51,150 nt of DNA. It comes from Pirellulales bacterium (GTDB taxonomy: Bacteria > Planctomycetota > Planctomycetia > Pirellulales > JAEUIK01). The position numbers and the translations under genes are program-made. Location: positions 1 to 51,150 of the forward strand of contig JAIESQ010000097.1 in NCBI GenBank assembly GCA_019745975.1, written 5' to 3'. Every line of letters starts with the position of its first letter. Within the stretch, counting starts at the first letter, position 1. A model generated the notes under the pieces. The model had not been told where the DNA came from. It saw only the letters and a list, made by a program, of their open reading frames with translations, and did not search any database. Shown one piece after another: positions 20,096-28,106 of this stretch.

Positions 20096-20528
20096 GCTGG
20101 CCGCCAACCTTCGCGCCGACTGGTAAATCGTAATCGACTACTCGCACCGCAACACCTGGCCCTTTGTCAATCGAGTGACTTTGGCCTTGAACCACTGCCT
20201 GCGGCACCACTTGTTCCGTGGAGTCCGAAACGCTCAGATTGCGTTCGACGAATCTCTGTGCGAGCGTCGTCACATCCTGAGATGCCTCGCTGCCCGTCTT
20301 CGACCGTAGCGGCCGAACTAGTTCGTGATAGCCGCGATAGACTTCGACCCGATACGCTCCGTTTTTTCCGTTCTCGTCGGTGAACCAGCCCGCGGTAATC
20401 AGGATGCCATTCGGCAGAACGACGTCGAGCATATCCTCGCTGAGGTCAGCCTCGCTGTCAGCTTCGTAAATGAAGCCGTGAGCCTGGCAGTTTGTTGGCA
20501 GCGCCGTTTGGATTCTTCGCAGTTTCAT
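20088..20528 (-). CDS. hypothetical protein, middle gene of a three-gene island operon
   Basis: The protein has 146 residues from ATG 20528 (MKLRRIQTALPTNCQAHGFI). The core LPNGILITAGWFTDENGKNG and AYRVEVYRGYHELVRPLRS looks like a beta-rich domain. The C-terminus is polar and ends GQHG. The start overlaps the upstream stop as ATGA, and the stop overlaps the next start. Nothing in the sequence gives a biochemical role. Confidence 0.6.
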   Translation of the reverse strand: MKLRRIQTALPTNCQAHGFIYEADSEADLSEDMLDVVLPNGILITAGWFTDENGKNGAYRVEVYRGYHELVRPLRSKTGSEASQDVTTLAQRFVERNLSVSDSTEQVVPQAVVQGQSHSIDKGPGVAVRVVDYDLPVGAKVGGQHG

Positions 20529-20806
20529 ACGTCTACACCGCGCTTCTTGAGTGCTCGCCGTGAAATCGGTCGACCATGAACGAATCCAGAAGTGCACTCC
20601 ACATAAACATATTGTGTTTCCTCACCCCAGCACACGCCAACAACATGATCGACTCGCAGGTAACGTGCGTACGACCCTTGCAGCGGCGTCCCGTCCTTGT
20701 AGCACCGCATCTCTAGCTCACGAACCGCCTCGTCGTTCCCGTAGCGATAAGGGTTGTATTGGGCTCGGCCATCTCCTCGGGCTGAAAACGTGTGGGGGAC
20801 GCCCAT
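20525..20806 (-). CDS. hypothetical protein, 5' part apparently frameshifted
   Basis: From the ATG at 20806 this frame gives 93 residues (MGVPHTFSARGDGRAQYNPY, then RYGNDEAVRELEMRCYKDG and RYLRVDHVVGVCWGEETQYV). Directly upstream, another frame reads more like protein: EQIDSQDVGSTERWRQCVSP, a Cys pair, NPEWAYYPKHRKATLREL and GHGRPPHVF. The join near 20790 looks like a one-base frameshift in a longer gene, either real decay or a sequencing error. The Cys-x4-Cys pair could bind metal. First gene of the three-gene set. Function unknown. Confidence 0.5.
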   Translation of the reverse strand: MGVPHTFSARGDGRAQYNPYRYGNDEAVRELEMRCYKDGTPLQGSYARYLRVDHVVGVCWGEETQYVYVECTSGFVHGRPISRRALKKRGVDV

Positions 20807-21383
20807 GTCCCAACTCTCGCAAGGTGGCTTTGCGGTGTTTGGGGTAATAGGCCCACTCAGGGTTTTGTTCGCAATCGGGCGACACGCACTGTCTCCATCG
20901 CTCGGTCGACCCGACGTCTTGAGAATCAATTTGTTCTCGATGGCTGGACGAGACAGACGTTCTTGCAGACTAACTCTATGACATGGCGAAAGTTGCAACA
21001 AGGAATGCCAACAACTGTGCCCAGTCCGCTGCGAGATCCTAGTGCCTCTTGTACCATCTCGACGAGGACTTTTCGTTTGCGCTTTTTAGAGGAAATGATC
21101 ACCGTGAACGTGACCATTCCGAACAGTCTGTTTGGCGACTCAACTCCCAATGGCGTCAACGGATAGCAGCCGGCAGCGCGCGGATTTTTCTTGCAATGAT
21201 CGGGTGGCAACGGGTAGACTCAGGCGAAGTCAGTTAGGTAACTAAGGATTAGCTCCGCAATTATTGAGTGGACGCCCGACAGCCTGCCGAACTAACTGGT
21301 GAGGCGGCCGGCTGTTTGGCGCTAGCAGAAACCGGAAAGCCGCGCGTACACGGCGCGTGGCAGCATTGGAGAAATGGCGAACC
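20807..21383. other. region upstream of the island genes and cytochrome gene
   Basis: This stretch of nearly 580 bp has no confident complete gene. Its lower-coordinate part carries the probable frameshifted 5' end of the preceding minus-strand gene. A minus-strand frame at 20926-21210 is AT-richer and lacks any recognised family. It probably includes the promoters for the two divergent directions. Confidence 0.4.
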
Positions 21384-22805
21384 ATGACAGGAATTACTCA
21401 AGTCGTTGCAGCGGGATTGGGAAGGTTCGGCAGGGCGGCATTTGTCGCCGCCGCAATTCTCGTCGCTCCCTCTTTGGCCACCGCTGGTGATTTGCTTCCC
21501 GAGACGGCGATCCGCTTGCCCAGTGGCGATCTGCAACCCGGCTATAAGCACCTGCTCAATAACGAGTACGTCCCCGCGCAGCTCGATCAGGAGGTCTTCG
21601 ATAACCTGTGGCGCGCCTGGGAGACGCCGCTCCGCGAGAAGGCGGAGAAGGCCACGCCTGAGGAGCGCCGCCGCATGACCCTGTCGCGCTACGGCCTGAC
21701 CGAAGCGCCCGGCCGCGAAGGGGGCATGCCGATGCAATACTCTGACAACGGCCACGGCGGCTGGGTCTTCAATTGCTTTGGCTGCCACGGCGGCAAGCTC
21801 GAAGGCAAGCCGATCCCCGGCCTGCCGAACACCCACATCGCGCTGGAAACGCTGTTTGGTGAAATCGTCGAAGCGAAGCGGGCGATCGGCCGCCTCGTGC
21901 CACAGGCGGAAGTCGGCGCGCTCTTGGTGCCGCTGGGCAAGTCGAACGGCACGACCAACGCCATCATCTTTGGCGTGGTGTTGGCCAACTATCGCGATAA
22001 GGATTTGAACGTCGACCTGAACCGTCCGGCCCCGAAGATGATCCATCACGATCACGACGCCCCGCCGTGGTGGAACGTCAAGCGCAAGACGCACCTGTAT
22101 GCCGACGGCTTCGCCGGCACCGGGCACCGCGCCTTGATGCAGTTCATGTTGACCCCCTCGAATGGTCCCGAGATTTTCCACCAGTCTGAAGACGATTTCA
22201 AAGAGATCTATCAGTGGATTCTGGCCCTCGAGCCGCCGAAGTATCCGCACTCGATCGACCAGACATTGGCCGACAAAGGTCGCGGCATCTTCAATAACAA
22301 CTGCGCCGAGTGCCACGGCACTTACGGCGATGGCTCGGCGTTCCCGCAAAAGATCGTGCCCCTCGACGTGGTTGGCACCGATCGAGCCCGGCTCGATTCG
22401 CTCACGCCCGAGATGCGGCACGGCTACGAGCTGAGCTGGTTCTCGAACTACGGTGAGAAGAAGTCGATTTCGGACCCGGGCGGGTACGTGGCCCAACCGC
22501 TCAACGGCATCTGGGCTTCGGCTCCGTATCTGCATAATGGCTCGGTCCCGACGCTCTGGCATTTGTTCCACTCCGATAAGCGCCCGAAGGTTTGGCAACG
22601 CACCGAGGACGGTTATGACTACCAGCGCGGTGGCCTGGAGATAGTCGAGCTCGATGCCGTGCCGGCCGACGTGCGCACCGGCAAGCAGCGCCGCACCTAT
22701 TTCGACACCACCATGTTCGGCAAGAGCAACGTGGGACACACGTTCCCCGACGAACTGAGTGAAGAGGAGAAGGTGGCAGTGATGGAGTATCTCAAGACGC
22801 TGTAA
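21384..22805 (+). CDS. secreted di-haem cytochrome c protein
   Basis: The protein is about 473 residues from ATG 21384 (MTGITQVVAAGLG), with a signal peptide (FVAAAILVAPSLATAGD). Two CxxCH haem sites are present: NCFGCHGG in the first half and NCAECHGTYGDGSAFPQ in the second. The C-terminal half resembles MauG/peroxidase-like or thiol-oxidase cytochromes (PLNGIWASAPYLHNGSVPTL with a possible axial ligand His). It should act outside the cytoplasmic membrane in electron transfer or oxidation. The gene is followed by an intrinsic terminator, so it is probably a single unit. The substrate is not known. Confidence 0.85.
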   Translation: MTGITQVVAAGLGRFGRAAFVAAAILVAPSLATAGDLLPETAIRLPSGDLQPGYKHLLNNEYVPAQLDQEVFDNLWRAWETPLREKAEKATPEERRRMTLSRYGLTEAPGREGGMPMQYSDNGHGGWVFNCFGCHGGKLEGKPIPGLPNTHIALETLFGEIVEAKRAIGRLVPQAEVGALLVPLGKSNGTTNAIIFGVVLANYRDKDLNVDLNRPAPKMIHHDHDAPPWWNVKRKTHLYADGFAGTGHRALMQFMLTPSNGPEIFHQSEDDFKEIYQWILALEPPKYPHSIDQTLADKGRGIFNNNCAECHGTYGDGSAFPQKIVPLDVVGTDRARLDSLTPEMRHGYELSWFSNYGEKKSISDPGGYVAQPLNGIWASAPYLHNGSVPTLWHLFHSDKRPKVWQRTEDGYDYQRGGLEIVELDAVPADVRTGKQRRTYFDTTMFGKSNVGHTFPDELSEEEKVAVMEYLKTL

Positions 22806-22870
22806 TTGTCGTGGCACTTGGCGATCGCAGGGCAGCGTCGCCAGGCGCTTTCGATTCGTTGATCGAAGTT

Positions 22871-22918
22871 GCGTCCTGCACGCGCGGATGGTTGCCGCGA
22901 GCGCAGGACGCTTTTTTT
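22871..22918 (+). terminator. intrinsic terminator after the cytochrome gene
   Basis: GCGTCCTGC and GCAGGACGC form a perfect 9-bp stem, followed immediately by seven Ts. It lies 65 bp after the cytochrome stop codon, in the right orientation. Confidence 0.85.
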
Positions 22919-22952
22919 GGTAGACGCAGTTTCAAAACCGAGTTTTGGGTGC

Positions 22953-23014
22953 CACTGCTGGCTTGTCCAGCAGTGAACCGCTCGACACGGCACCGCTAGA
23001 CGCTTCTAGCAGTG
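22953..23014. repeat. two related palindromes of the CACTG/CAGTG type
   Basis: CACTGCTGG-CTTGT-CCAGCAGTG (22953-22975) has perfect 9-bp arms. CACCGCTAGA-CGCT-TCTAGCAGTG (22991-23014) has 10-bp arms with one mismatch. Both share the outer CACTG/CAGTG pattern. They belong to the dispersed palindromes that fill the gene-free stretch 22919-23620, where I see no credible gene. Confidence 0.65.
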
Positions 23015-23224
23015 GAACGCGACGTCGGTTCAACGTTAGTTGTGAAACTGCTTCTAGTCGCTTTCGCGCGCGGCGTTCTCGATTGGGTAGTCGGCGGCGC
23101 GACCAGCGCTGCCTGCTTCTCCCAGCCGAGGAGCCGTGCCTGTGCGTGATGATCGCACTGTTTCTGCGAAAGCCATTGGTCTCTACACATCTTTGCTAGC
23201 AAGGAAAAACGCCGTACAAGTCGA

Positions 23225-23279
23225 CGTGGCACGGCCATCCTGGCCGTGGTTCCTTCACGGGCTGGAAGCCCGTGCCACG
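23225..23279. repeat. double palindrome with shared GTGGCAC/GTGCCAC ends
   Basis: CACGGCCA-TCC-TGGCCGTG (23230-23248) and CACGGGCT-GGA-AGCCCGTG (23256-23274) are perfect 8-bp-arm hairpins side by side. Outer CGTGGCAC and GTGCCACG also pair with each other, so the whole element can form either two small hairpins or one longer structure. Intergenic; no gene here. Confidence 0.7.
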
Positions 23280-23620
23280 GTGAATTGCAGCCTGCTAGCG
23301 GATTTGTGTAGATACCAATGCCCGGACCTAGTGACCCGAAGCGTGAATCATCCGGCCGAGAACCGTGGGCAGCCTGCCCGTCCGCGGAATCGTGTTCCCG
23401 CGAAGGCATTGGCGGATTGCACTAGCGATTGAGGACGAACCTCCGCGCGACAGGCCACGCCTGGTGGCAATGTCACCGGCAGCGGATCGTCAATGACTTG
23501 TGACTCGTCGGTCATTATGACGAAGGGGTGGCCATTGTCAAGAGCACTGTGTACAGTTTTTTGAACATATTGTCGACGACCGCCTGTCTCGGTAAGGCGC
23601 GCACTCCGGCGGCACCGGAC

Positions 23621-24082
23621 TTAGGCCAGGGCCTGTGCCAGGATCGCGGCAACCGCGGCCGATTTGCCGAAGGACTTTTGGCCCCATTGCGTACTCTTGA
23701 AAGACTGCTGACGGGTTTCCAAGTCGACGAAATGCACCGCTTGAACGATCGTGGCATGAAATGATGTCAAGTCGACCGACGCGTCCTGGGCGGGTTGGCG
23801 CCACTGTTCCTGGTTGCCCAGGACAACAAGATAGAGCCCCGTTTGCACCAGGTAGGGAACACTGAAAAGGTACCTGGCGACTGCTGCTCGGGCGGTTTTC
23901 AGGACGACAGGACCCGACATGCCTGCGGACCACGGCAGGATCGCAAAGGCATAGCGTCCCGTCAGGAAATTACCGTGCGTCAACAGCAATCGAAATGGAT
24001 CGGCATCGCGCCGTGCCGCGCCGCGATAGACCGCAGGATGCAACTGCTCCTCGGCACGATTGACGAACTGGTCGATGGTCAT
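23621..24082 (-). CDS. hypothetical protein
   Basis: The protein has 153 residues from ATG 24082 (MTIDQFVNRAEEQLHPAVYR). A moderately hydrophobic stretch (YLFSVPYLVQTGLYLVVLGN) may be a buried helix or a membrane segment. The acidic/basic N-terminus is followed by RLLLTHGNFLTGRYAFAILP. No catalytic motif is visible. The start is supported only by the ATG, with no strong ribosome site. It sits between a repeat patch and the CehA-like gene on the same strand. Function unknown. Confidence 0.55.
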   Translation of the reverse strand: MTIDQFVNRAEEQLHPAVYRGAARRDADPFRLLLTHGNFLTGRYAFAILPWSAGMSGPVVLKTARAAVARYLFSVPYLVQTGLYLVVLGNQEQWRQPAQDASVDLTSFHATIVQAVHFVDLETRQQSFKSTQWGQKSFGKSAAVAAILAQALA

Positions 24083-24130
24083 GATTCGCTGCAGCGATAG
24101 TCGCGCGCTGGCACACCCAAGCATCGCATG

Positions 24131-24146
24131 CCCACGCAAGCGTGGG
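24131..24146. repeat. perfect short palindrome
   Basis: CCCACGC-AA-GCGTGGG, embedded in GCATG...CATGGCACCC context, has 7-bp arms. It lies between the hypothetical gene and the CehA-like gene and belongs to the same class of intergenic palindromes as those around 23 kb. Confidence 0.55.
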
Positions 24147-24236
24147 ACATGGCACCCTAACGCCGCTTCCGATCCAAGCATGTAAACGTAAACGGGGAAC
24201 AGGCACGCGATAACCGCGTCAGATTCGACGCCTTGC

Positions 24237-26537
24237 TCACTCCACCTCGCACTCGGCCAGAATCTTGCGGTAGGCCTCGCGGGCCACATCGTAAGCGGAC
24301 TTCGCCGCCTCCTGTTCATCCTTGTGAGTCTGCGGCCGTTTCTTCTTCCAACAGACATCGACCGCGTCGAGGCACCACTGGGCGCTGCGCTTGCTCGCCC
24401 GGATCGGCCGGCCGTCGACCTCGACGAACACGGGGTTCGTGTGGCTCGTCGGGAAGATGCGGACCGCCACCCAGCATGAGCGCTCGGGCTTGAAGTCGAA
24501 CTTCACTTCTTGCACGCTGCCGTCGGCCGGCACTTCCTTGCGCTCCACGGCTTTTCCATTGACGACCAGCTCGACCGGTACGTTGCGCGTGTCGCCAACG
24601 CGGGCCCGCTCAACATGCCAGTAGGGCTTTTGATCGAGACCGGCGTGGCGGATATCGTCGCGCGGCTTTTCCTCGAGCAGGGCGGCGGCATTGACGCTCA
24701 CGGCCAAGGGCTCGCCCGACTTGAGGGCCAGCACGCTGGGGCGGCCCCCTTCGCCCGGCTCGCCGACCCCCAGCCCGTTGACCTTGAAATCGAACAGATG
24801 CGAGAGCCCGTCGCTGCAATAGCTGCGGCCGTCGCGGATGCCGGCCACCCAATCGTCGTAGTTGAGCTCGTCGGGCTTGTTGAGCTTGACGTAGGCGCGG
24901 CCGAGTCCGATTCGCTCGCCGTAGATGCAGGGAAAATCGGTCTCACCGCTGATGCGGCAGGTGTTGCCGCAGTTGAGCGTGTGATACCAGATGCTCAGCT
25001 CCCAGACGATGCACGTATCGACCGCGGAGATGAAGTCGCAGGCGCCGTGCACCACGTCCATGATGTACTCGTTGGCGCCGATGCCGTTGAACGGCGGCAT
25101 CTCATAGCTGGGAAACGACATATCCTTGACGTTCAGTCCGTGCCCGCTGTGCGAAAAGCCGACAACGCCCCCCTGTTGCTTGCCCCATTGCAGGACGGGC
25201 AGGTCCCAGCTCGGCCATTCTTCGATGCGCGAAGTGCCGGGGTAATCGTCCTCGGTGAGCCGCAGCAGACAGAGGTGCCCGGCGTGCGAGCTGGGGAATC
25301 CCGAGACTTCGACGTCGTAGCGCATCAGGTTCTGCGGCGTCGATAACCGATGGACTCGGCCGTCGAAATACTGCTTCTGGTGATACCAGCAGGGACCCCA
25401 CGACAGGACGCAGCCGACGTTGAGATCCTCGCCGAGGATGTGCCGCATCATGTCGACGGGCTGCACCCCTTCGGTCGGTGACTCGTAATGCGCGCAGCCG
25501 GCGGCGTGCACGTGATGATCGCCCGAGTACCAGCCGTAGTCTGCCAGCTTGATCCAGCGTGCCAGGCGGAACGACTCTTTGTGCGAGACCGTGCCGGCTG
25601 GGACCTCGATCTCGCGATGCAGGATGCGGTACTCGGGCCCGCGCGTGTAGGTCACCTGGTACTTGCCGGGCGGCAGGCTGACGCTTTCGCCCGAGTGGCG
25701 ATACACCTGATCGTGAAAGAAGAAGTCAGGGGCCAAGCGGCGCGCGCGCGAGGGGTAGATGCGCCCTTTGCTGTCGCGGAAGACGAATTGACCCGTGGTG
25801 GGAGAACCGTCGTCGTCGATCACTTCGAGCACGACTTCGACCGCCGGCTCGCAGGCAAAGAGCAGATTGAGCTCGTTGCGAAAGCCGAGGTCTTGAGTTC
25901 CCTGGCCGACGTCGAACATCAGCTTGGCCTCGCGCTTGCCGACATCGCGGCTGTAGAGCTCGATGATGCGGTACTCGACCTTCAGGCCGGAGAGCGCTTT
26001 TTCCAGCGGCTGGCTGTCGGACAAGCGGACGTCGAGCCAGCGGTCGGGGACGTCGGTCGGCTTGATGGTGCGTTCGGGCTCGGCCTTGCCGGTGGAGCCT
26101 TTGTAGAGCGGCGCAGCGTTGGGGCTGGAGACTTTGAGTTCTGCCGTCACGCCCCCTTCGTTGATCACCTTCACCAGAAAGACGCGCCAACCCTGCTGAA
26201 TGAGCTTGCGCGGCGCGGGGCCGGGCGCGCCCTTGACGCGGCTTTCGGGATTGATGGTGACCAGCGCCAAGCACAAGGGATCGAGCACGGCTTGCACTTG
26301 CTCGACTGCTTCGCTGGCATTGGGGTTGGCCAGCGCCGTGTCGAGCGCTGCCTGCTGTGCGGGCTCGAGCGGCGCGCCGACGAGCGCGAGCGCTTGAGCC
26401 ACGCGCTTGATCTGGGCCGAGAGGGGTTGCCATTCGACATCGGTTGGGCGCGGCAAGGAGTCTTCGCAAAAACCAACTACGGGCCAGGCCACGACGAGGG
26501 CCGCCACGATCGAGATGCGCAACGATTTCAGTCGCAT
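24237..26537 (-). CDS. secreted CehA/McbA-like PHP-family metallohydrolase
   Basis: The protein has 766 residues. It starts MRLKSLRISIVAALVVAWPV, followed by VGFCED, a signal peptide. An N-terminal beta-rich region (about 80-330) precedes the PHP-like domain beginning GDHHVHAAGCAHYESPTEGV, which supplies the metal-binding His residues; further His sites appear in GVVGFSHSGHGL. Members of this group hydrolyse carbamate or other esters, but most have no known substrate, and none can be inferred here. The C-terminal portion (about 560-766) resembles a carbohydrate-binding or Ig-like domain. A second PHP-domain protein lies at 45230. Confidence 0.8.
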   Translation of the reverse strand: MRLKSLRISIVAALVVAWPVVGFCEDSLPRPTDVEWQPLSAQIKRVAQALALVGAPLEPAQQAALDTALANPNASEAVEQVQAVLDPLCLALVTINPESRVKGAPGPAPRKLIQQGWRVFLVKVINEGGVTAELKVSSPNAAPLYKGSTGKAEPERTIKPTDVPDRWLDVRLSDSQPLEKALSGLKVEYRIIELYSRDVGKREAKLMFDVGQGTQDLGFRNELNLLFACEPAVEVVLEVIDDDGSPTTGQFVFRDSKGRIYPSRARRLAPDFFFHDQVYRHSGESVSLPPGKYQVTYTRGPEYRILHREIEVPAGTVSHKESFRLARWIKLADYGWYSGDHHVHAAGCAHYESPTEGVQPVDMMRHILGEDLNVGCVLSWGPCWYHQKQYFDGRVHRLSTPQNLMRYDVEVSGFPSSHAGHLCLLRLTEDDYPGTSRIEEWPSWDLPVLQWGKQQGGVVGFSHSGHGLNVKDMSFPSYEMPPFNGIGANEYIMDVVHGACDFISAVDTCIVWELSIWYHTLNCGNTCRISGETDFPCIYGERIGLGRAYVKLNKPDELNYDDWVAGIRDGRSYCSDGLSHLFDFKVNGLGVGEPGEGGRPSVLALKSGEPLAVSVNAAALLEEKPRDDIRHAGLDQKPYWHVERARVGDTRNVPVELVVNGKAVERKEVPADGSVQEVKFDFKPERSCWVAVRIFPTSHTNPVFVEVDGRPIRASKRSAQWCLDAVDVCWKKKRPQTHKDEQEAAKSAYDVAREAYRKILAECEVE

Positions 26538-26667
26538 GGAGAATCCCTCCCGAGAAGTGAGAATACGTGTCGGACGGCCGCGTCCGCGATTACCACGAGT
26601 TGACCAGCGTGCTCATCATCGCCGATCGGAAGTGGCGGATGCAAGCAGCGGCCCGAAGATCGCGGGC

Positions 26668-27987
26668 TCACGCGCGGCGGACCTTCTCCAGACCGCGCTG
26701 CAGATGGCGCGTGGCGCCGCGCGTGTCGACCACGAGCCGTGCGTGGTCGACGATGAACTGCCAATCGTATTGCGAATGATCGGTGACCACGAGCAGGCAA
26801 TCTTGAGCGGCCAGGAACTCGGCGGACAGGGGCTGGCTCGCTAGCGGCGGCGGGCTGTGATGCCGCATGGCAGGCAAGTGCGGAATGAAAGGATCGTTGT
26901 AACTCAGCACCACCCCGCGCTCGGCCAAGAGCTCCAACAGCACGAAGGCCGGGCTTTCGCGCGGGTCGTCGACATCACGCTTGTAGGCGACCCCCACCAG
27001 GCACACCTTGCTCCCCGCCAGCGAGCGTCCCGTTTCCCTGAGCGCTTGCTCGACGCGCGCGACGACACAGCGCGGCATCTCGGTGTTGATCTGGCCCGCT
27101 AGTTCGACGAAGCGGCTCTCGGCGCCGTGCTGCCGGGCAACCCAGCTCAGGTAGAACGGGTCGATCGGGATGCAGTGACCGCCCAGACCGGGGCCAGGGT
27201 AAAAAGCTTGAAACCCGAACGGCTTGGTGCGCGCCGCGTCGATCACTTCCCAAATGTCGAGCCCCAACGAATCGAACACCACTTTGAGCTCGTTGACCAG
27301 GGCGATGTTGACCGCGCGGTAGGTGTTTTCCAACAGCTTGCAGGCTTCGGCGACTTCGAGCGACGCAACCGGCACAACCTGTGGGATGGCCGACTGGTAG
27401 AGCGCCGTCGCGGCGGCCAGGCTTGCCGGGCCATGGCCCGAGACGACTTTGGGGATGGCCTCCGCACGGTGGTTGGGATTGCCCGGGTCCTCGCGTTCGG
27501 GGCTGTATGCCAGGAAGAAATCGCGCTCGACGGTCAACCCGCCGGCGGCCAAGCGCGGCAGCACCACGCTGCGCGTCGTGCCGGGATACGTGGTGCTTTC
27601 GAGGACGACGATTTGGCCGGGGCGCAACGTGGCGGCGATCTGCTGACTGGTGCGCTCGACGAATGACAGATCGGGGTCGCGGTTGTCGGCCAGCGGGGTG
27701 GGGACGCAGATCAGCAATGCGTCGGGCTCGGCCAGGCGATGGGGATCGGCTGTGGGCTCGAACCGCCCGCTGCGCACCGCATCGGCGATCCAATTACCAG
27801 GGATGTGGCCGATGTAGCTTTCGCCAGCGCGGAGCCGCGCGATCTTCTGCTCGTCGACGTCGAAGCCCAGCGTGCGGAAACCCGCGCCGACGAACAACCG
27901 GACCAGCGGCAGCCCGACATAGCCCAAGCCCAACACGCCGATGAGTGCCCGGCGCGTGCGGATCGACTCCAGCAGTTCGTCGAGCAT
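26668..27987 (-). CDS. UDP-N-acetylglucosamine-type nucleotide sugar dehydrogenase
   Basis: The protein is about 439 residues from ATG 27987 (MLDELLESIRTRRA); an alternative ATG lies 33 bases upstream. It has the NAD-binding GVLGLGYVGLPLVRLF, the YSPEREDPGNPNH segment, and the catalytic-Cys segment GPGLGGHCIPIDPFYLSW. YSPER is characteristic of the WbpA/Wza-type UDP-HexNAc 6-dehydrogenases, while VAYKRDVDDPRESPA is a conserved region before the UDP-binding domain. It makes UDP-uronic acids for surface polysaccharides. It stands alone, with no glycosyltransferase neighbours. Confident in the family, less in the exact sugar. Confidence 0.9.
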   Translation of the reverse strand: MLDELLESIRTRRALIGVLGLGYVGLPLVRLFVGAGFRTLGFDVDEQKIARLRAGESYIGHIPGNWIADAVRSGRFEPTADPHRLAEPDALLICVPTPLADNRDPDLSFVERTSQQIAATLRPGQIVVLESTTYPGTTRSVVLPRLAAGGLTVERDFFLAYSPEREDPGNPNHRAEAIPKVVSGHGPASLAAATALYQSAIPQVVPVASLEVAEACKLLENTYRAVNIALVNELKVVFDSLGLDIWEVIDAARTKPFGFQAFYPGPGLGGHCIPIDPFYLSWVARQHGAESRFVELAGQINTEMPRCVVARVEQALRETGRSLAGSKVCLVGVAYKRDVDDPRESPAFVLLELLAERGVVLSYNDPFIPHLPAMRHHSPPPLASQPLSAEFLAAQDCLLVVTDHSQYDWQFIVDHARLVVDTRGATRHLQRGLEKVRRA

Positions 27988-28106
27988 GCGAGATCGCGCG
28001 GCGCACGAGGTGAAAGGCATTCGGCCTGCGAACGGCCGATACTTACCACCTTAGCAGCCGGCTTGCGCGTTCAACAGGCTGCGTTGTCGCCAGCCTTGGC
28101 AGAGTA

